The translations under genes were made by a program, and so were the position numbers. Source: Lachnospiraceae bacterium (GTDB lineage: Bacteria; Bacillota; Clostridia; Lachnospirales; Lachnospiraceae). Taken from it: 18,377 nucleotides of DNA. The stretch spans positions 1 to 18,377 of the forward strand of contig JAGCCY010000299.1 of assembly GCA_017651385.1 (NCBI GenBank). Direction: 5' to 3'. Every line of letters starts with the position of its first letter. The stretch's first letter is position 1. Shown piece by piece: positions 15,440-18,377 of this stretch. Below the pieces are notes generated by a model that saw nothing but the letters and a program-made list of their open reading frames with translations, did not search any database and had not been told where the DNA came from.

Positions 15440-16240
15440 ATGGTTAAAATAATCGAACTTAAAACGATCGAAGATATTCTTCCGTTATACACGCAGCAGG
15501 AATACAGGGAAGATCTTGACAGAAACAGGAGCTGGTATCTGTACAGGGGCATGACCAATACAAAGTTTGATCTTACGACCAGCCTTGACAGAAACTGCAA
15601 ACAGCATAAGGCTGAGCTTGAGACAAGTATCCTGATGAACTTTACCAAATACGGTGCACTTGAAGATCCTACGATCGAAAGATCCGTCTGGAGACAGATG
15701 TTCATGGGTCAGCATTACGGACTGCCCACAAGGCTTCTTGACTGGTCACAGTCTCCGCTGGTGGCGCTTCATTTTGCGACATGTGAGAATAATCTTGATA
15801 AAATGGATGCTCACGACTGCATGATCTGGAGGATCGACATGAAGGAGATACATTCGCTCCTTCCCGAAAAATACAAAAGCGAGCTTGCAAGTCATAAGAC
15901 GACCGTATTTACGGTCAATATGTTAAATGATGTGGTACCGAGCCTTAAGCAGTACGATGCGGATATGTCGGATAAATCCATGGTAGTCATAGAACCTCCG
16001 TCGATAGATCCGAGGATCGTAAATCAGTATTCTTTCTTCTCGATCGTGCCGAACGGCATAGAGAATCTGGCCGATTTTTTGGATAAGTATACCGAGAAGA
16101 CCATTAAATACGTCATCCCCAAAGAACTCCGCTGGCGCATACGCGATATGCTCGATCAGCAGAATGTAAGCGAGAGAATGTTCTTCCCGGGACTGGACGG
16201 ATTGTCAAAGTGGCTCGGAAGACATTATTTTGTAAAATAA
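15440..16240 (+). CDS. FRG-domain protein
   Basis: FRG-domain proteins are soluble and largely uncharacterised. This 266-residue protein has the signature parts in order: WYLYRG (32-37, the F/Y-x-R-G core), TTSLDR (46-51), and GQHYGLPTRLLDWSQSPL (90-107) running into VALHFA (108-113). A conserved IEPPSIDPRIVNQYSFFSI (184-202) and the terminal FFPGLDGLSKWL (248-259) follow. The ATG at 15440 is chosen because GGTGAGG lies 5-11 bases upstream; an earlier in-frame ATG at 15338 is inside hflC and lacks a good ribosome site. It lies 34 bases after hflC with no terminator between and ends at the shared terminator at 16253, so it probably belongs to the hflKC transcript. Function unknown; relatives occur near phage or defence genes in some genomes, which is suggestive only. 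Confidence 0.9.
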   Translation: MVKIIELKTIEDILPLYTQQEYREDLDRNRSWYLYRGMTNTKFDLTTSLDRNCKQHKAELETSILMNFTKYGALEDPTIERSVWRQMFMGQHYGLPTRLLDWSQSPLVALHFATCENNLDKMDAHDCMIWRIDMKEIHSLLPEKYKSELASHKTTVFTVNMLNDVVPSLKQYDADMSDKSMVVIEPPSIDPRIVNQYSFFSIVPNGIENLADFLDKYTEKTIKYVIPKELRWRIRDMLDQQNVSERMFFPGLDGLSKWLGRHYFVK

Positions 16241-16252
16241 AAACAATAAAAA

Positions 16253-16283
16253 AGGCAGGGCTTTGCGCCCTGCCTGATTTTTT
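16253..16283. terminator. Bidirectional terminator between convergent FRG and lipoprotein genes
   Basis: AGGCAGGGC (16253-16261) pairs perfectly with GCCCTGCCT (16267-16275) around a 5-base loop. A T tract follows on the plus strand (16278-16283) and an A tract precedes it (16248-16253), so it can stop transcription from both sides. Confidence 0.92.
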
Positions 16284-16290
16284 GGATCGA

Positions 16291-16980
16291 TTACTTAACA
16301 GTAACTTTGGTAAGATGTGCATCGGGTCCTTCATACCAGTAAAGGAAACCTTCAACATCAACCGTTGCACCGACTTCAAGGTTGCCTACTGTGTTGTAGA
16401 AAGCTTCGTCGCTGCCGTTTAAGTAGTACTCAAGGCAGAATTCAAAATTGATGCCGTCCTTGGAAAGTGTAACGTAGATATCATCACCGGGTGTGTTGTT
16501 CTTGTAGGAAACAGCTTCAACGGTCATGCCGTTAAATGCTACGAGCTGATTCTGGAAAGCCTTAAGTTCGTCTGCAGACTTACCGGTAACATCCTTAACG
16601 GGTGCGATGTAAGAACCGTCTTCGAACTCAAATGTAGCGTCTGTGATCTCAACTTCACCTGACCACTCGCTCTTGTAACCCTTAGCCTTGATCTTGGTAC
16701 CGGGTACAAGCTTTGCAGCATCTTCTTCGGAACATGCCATCTCATAGAAGAAATATGCACCGTCTTCATCTGCTGCGTAAACAGTGATCTTGTTGTCCCA
16801 CCATGACTGATGTGCCTGTACATAGCATTCAACAGTTACTTCGGAATCAAGAGCAGCTGCATCATACTCAGCGTATGTCATAACACCTTCTGACTTAGCG
16901 GAAGTGTTCTTTGCCTCACCGCATCCTGCGAAAGCGAAGATGAGAGTAAGGGCCATAACAAGTGCCAATACTTTTTTCAT
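16291..16980 (-). CDS. Secreted lipoprotein with OB-fold-like segments, function unknown
   Basis: A 229-residue lipoprotein: a basic start and hydrophobic core (MKKVLALVMALTLIFAFAGC) end in a lipobox FAGC with C20 as the lipidated residue, and a short polar linker follows. Two similar beta-rich stretches, about residues 35-122 and 145-229, each hold a motif like SEVTVECYVQ...ITVYAADEDG and GTKIKAKGYKSEWSGEVEIT, or NGMTVEAVSY...IYVTLSKDG and GATVDVEGFLYWYEG. This pattern suggests tandem OB-type folds like those of some exported nucleic-acid or sugar-binding proteins. It is inference from pattern only; I do not recognise a named family. The ATG at 16980 follows AAAGGAG on the minus strand. It has its own promoter at 17023-17050 and ends at the shared terminator. 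Confidence 0.85.
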   Translation of the reverse strand: MKKVLALVMALTLIFAFAGCGEAKNTSAKSEGVMTYAEYDAAALDSEVTVECYVQAHQSWWDNKITVYAADEDGAYFFYEMACSEEDAAKLVPGTKIKAKGYKSEWSGEVEITDATFEFEDGSYIAPVKDVTGKSADELKAFQNQLVAFNGMTVEAVSYKNNTPGDDIYVTLSKDGINFEFCLEYYLNGSDEAFYNTVGNLEVGATVDVEGFLYWYEGPDAHLTKVTVK

Positions 16981-17022
16981 AATAATCTCCTTTTCATTTG
17001 AATGGTTTTATCAAACGTCTTT

Positions 17023-17050
17023 ATTATACTTTATATGTTTAGGATTTCAA
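17023..17050 (-). promoter_or_regulatory. Sigma-A promoter of the minus-strand lipoprotein gene
   Basis: Read on the minus strand, TTGAAA (17050-17045) and TATAAT (17028-17023) are 16 bases apart. Transcription would begin near 17016, about 36 bases before the ATG. Confidence 0.8.
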
Positions 17051-17094
17051 TAAACATATGTCACAATTTTATGCTTTTGGGGCATGTTTTTTGT

Positions 17095-18377
17095 CTATTT
17101 TTTCTTATGTTTTCTTATAAAACCGTTAAGATAATATGCCCCGATAAGGATCCACACGATGATGAGTATCGTGATAAGTGCGACTGCGGTTTTGGGAAGA
17201 GGACCGAGATCGCGCTTTTCGCCGTAGGATGTCGAGGACATATTTCCCTGATTTAAATGGTACAAAGAAGCGGTATCGTCAAACAGTTTATCGATAAAAG
17301 CATCGTCTACCGTCTGTTTACGCCTTACTGCCTTGGTAACGCCTTCGATAAGCTGTCCCGCGGCATCGCGAAGAGAAGCCGAACCGTTGAACACGGGAGT
17401 GACAAAGGTGTTATCCGTATTATCAAGAAGAAGCTTGGCTGCCTGTATCTTGATGGCATAGTGTTCTTCCTCGTCTTCACCCTCACGGCTTAAGTAATCG
17501 ATGTATTCAGGAGAGTTCTGTGCCTTGCTCGTTACGGGTACATAACCCTCGGTCTTTGAATAGGCGGTCTGTACATCGTTTGTGAGCATGAACTGCGTAA
17601 ACAGCCACGATGCAAGAACTTCACCGTCGTCCTCTTTATTGAATATACAGATCGAAGGACCCTGTGAGATCATCTTGGGGTTACCCGGGTCGAACTGTGG
17701 AATGGGACATACGACAGTCTCAAAATCCACAAGCTTATCCGCACTTATATCAGAGTGGGGTGCAAGCGTACCGATCCATGAAGCGCCTGCTGTCGAATCG
17801 ATGGCAAAAATACACTGGCCGGCGTTTAAGAAGTTGCCGGGATAACTTGAGATCTTAAAGGTTGAAAACGCACCGCTTTTTCCGTGGACCGAGATCTCTT
17901 TTAAAAGCTCTTTGGTGGTATCGTTGAATATGAGGATATTGCCGTTATCGTCGGAATAATCGGCATTTAACTGCTTAAGCATCGATATCATCATATTGTC
18001 GGTCGACTTATAGATGAACGGGATCATGACCTTCTGGCCGTTTACCTTAAAGTTATCGTCGGAATCCTTTTCCATGGCCTTTTCGGATACTTCCCACACA
18101 AAATCCCAGGTTATGTCTTCGGGGATCTCATAACCGAGCTTTTCGACATAGGTCTTGTTGATATACAAAGCTTCTGTCGAACGCATATAAGGAACGGCAT
18201 AATAGTGGTCGCCGATCTTACATTCTTCGATAAAAGAAGGAATGAGTTCGTCAAATGACGGAGCGTCGAATTTTATCTCACTTCCGTTAAGCCCGTATCT
18301 TGCATCATGAAAAAGATCGTCCAAAGGGACCACGACATTTGTGCCGGTCATATAGGTCGCTATATGATCGGGATAAG
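17095..18377 (-). CDS. Sugar-type ABC transporter solute-binding protein with C-terminal membrane anchor, 5' end outside window
   Basis: The visible 426 residues resemble family 1 extracellular solute-binding proteins that deliver carbohydrates to ABC importers. Typical segments are the IATYMTGTNVVVPLDDLF region near the window edge, HYYAVPYMRSTEALYINKTY, ITWDFVWEVSEKA, the long ligand-pocket stretch with NPKMISQGPSICIFNKEDD, EVLASWLFTQFMLT, and TPVFNGSASLRDAAGQLIEG near the end. The frame stays open to the window end, so the start and any signal peptide are missing, and the internal ATG at 18351 is not the start. Unusually, the last 30 residues form a membrane helix (TAVALITILIIVWILIGAYY) followed by a basic tail (FIRKHKKK). 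That would tether the binding domain by its C-terminus. No clear terminator separates it from the downstream lipoprotein gene, which has its own promoter. Confidence 0.88.
   Translation of the reverse strand, partial: YPDHIATYMTGTNVVVPLDDLFHDARYGLNGSEIKFDAPSFDELIPSFIEECKIGDHYYAVPYMRSTEALYINKTYVEKLGYEIPEDITWDFVWEVSEKAMEKDSDDNFKVNGQKVMIPFIYKSTDNMMISMLKQLNADYSDDNGNILIFNDTTKELLKEISVHGKSGAFSTFKISSYPGNFLNAGQCIFAIDSTAGASWIGTLAPHSDISADKLVDFETVVCPIPQFDPGNPKMISQGPSICIFNKEDDGEVLASWLFTQFMLTNDVQTAYSKTEGYVPVTSKAQNSPEYIDYLSREGEDEEEHYAIKIQAAKLLLDNTDNTFVTPVFNGSASLRDAAGQLIEGVTKAVRRKQTVDDAFIDKLFDDTASLYHLNQGNMSSTSYGEKRDLGPLPKTAVALITILIIVWILIGAYYLNGFIRKHKKK

Noticed and set aside
17070..17094. Possible terminator after the solute-binding protein gene on the minus strand
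   Set aside because: Only a 4-bp ATGC/GCAT stem with a poor T tract; too weak to call.

Overview
The window looks like a chromosomal segment from an anaerobic Firmicute, most likely a Lachnospiraceae (Butyrivibrio/Roseburia-like) bacterium. This rests on gene content (single-chain glycyl-tRNA synthetase, ScpA/ScpB, a Na+-pumping biotin decarboxylase, HflK/HflC), strong GGAGG-type ribosome binding sites and canonical sigma-A promoters. The genus is inference. Coding density is very high, no gap between genes exceeds about 125 bases, and I saw no tRNA, rRNA, insertion sequence, prophage or CRISPR array.

Layout, plus strand. 1-3690: the 3' part of a glycyl-tRNA synthetase gene followed by alaS. 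3699-4013: a self-contained rpsU unit with its own promoter and terminator. 4034-6251: a membrane-anchored metallophosphoesterase closely followed by scpA and scpB, ending at a terminator. 6255-11654: a five-gene unit with its own promoter and terminator. It encodes a divergent MmdA/PccB-type carboxyltransferase, a lipoprotein fused to an OadG-type gamma subunit, a free biotin carrier, the beta-type Na+-translocating decarboxylase subunit, and an OadA/5S-type carboxyltransferase without a biotin domain. 11716-13431: a short MutS-related ATPase. 13446-16283: a promoter, hflK, hflC and an FRG-domain gene, closed by a terminator shared with the opposing strand. Minus strand: a small lipoprotein gene (16291-16980) with its own promoter, and the 3' part of a sugar-type solute-binding protein gene with an unusual C-terminal membrane anchor (17095 to the window end).

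How the genes work together. The 6.3-11.6 kb unit is the most informative. Its parts match a biotin-dependent Na+ pump: a carboxyltransferase loads CO2 on the mobile biotin carrier, and the beta subunit removes it while exporting Na+. It carries two different carboxyltransferases, one of acyl-CoA type and one of pyruvate/oxaloacetate type. That is the subunit set of propionibacterial transcarboxylase (12S, 5S, 1.3S) plus a membrane Na+ pump. The acyl-CoA-type subunit departs from the family at several conserved motifs, so its role is uncertain.

The second unit worth attention is hflK-hflC-FRG, where an SPFH membrane scaffold pair appears co-transcribed with an FRG-domain protein. FRG proteins are poorly characterised and have been seen near mobile or defence genes. 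The remaining genes are ordinary housekeeping functions, apart from a Cys-rich insertion in AlaRS and an Asn-for-Asp change in the Walker B motif of the MutS-like protein.
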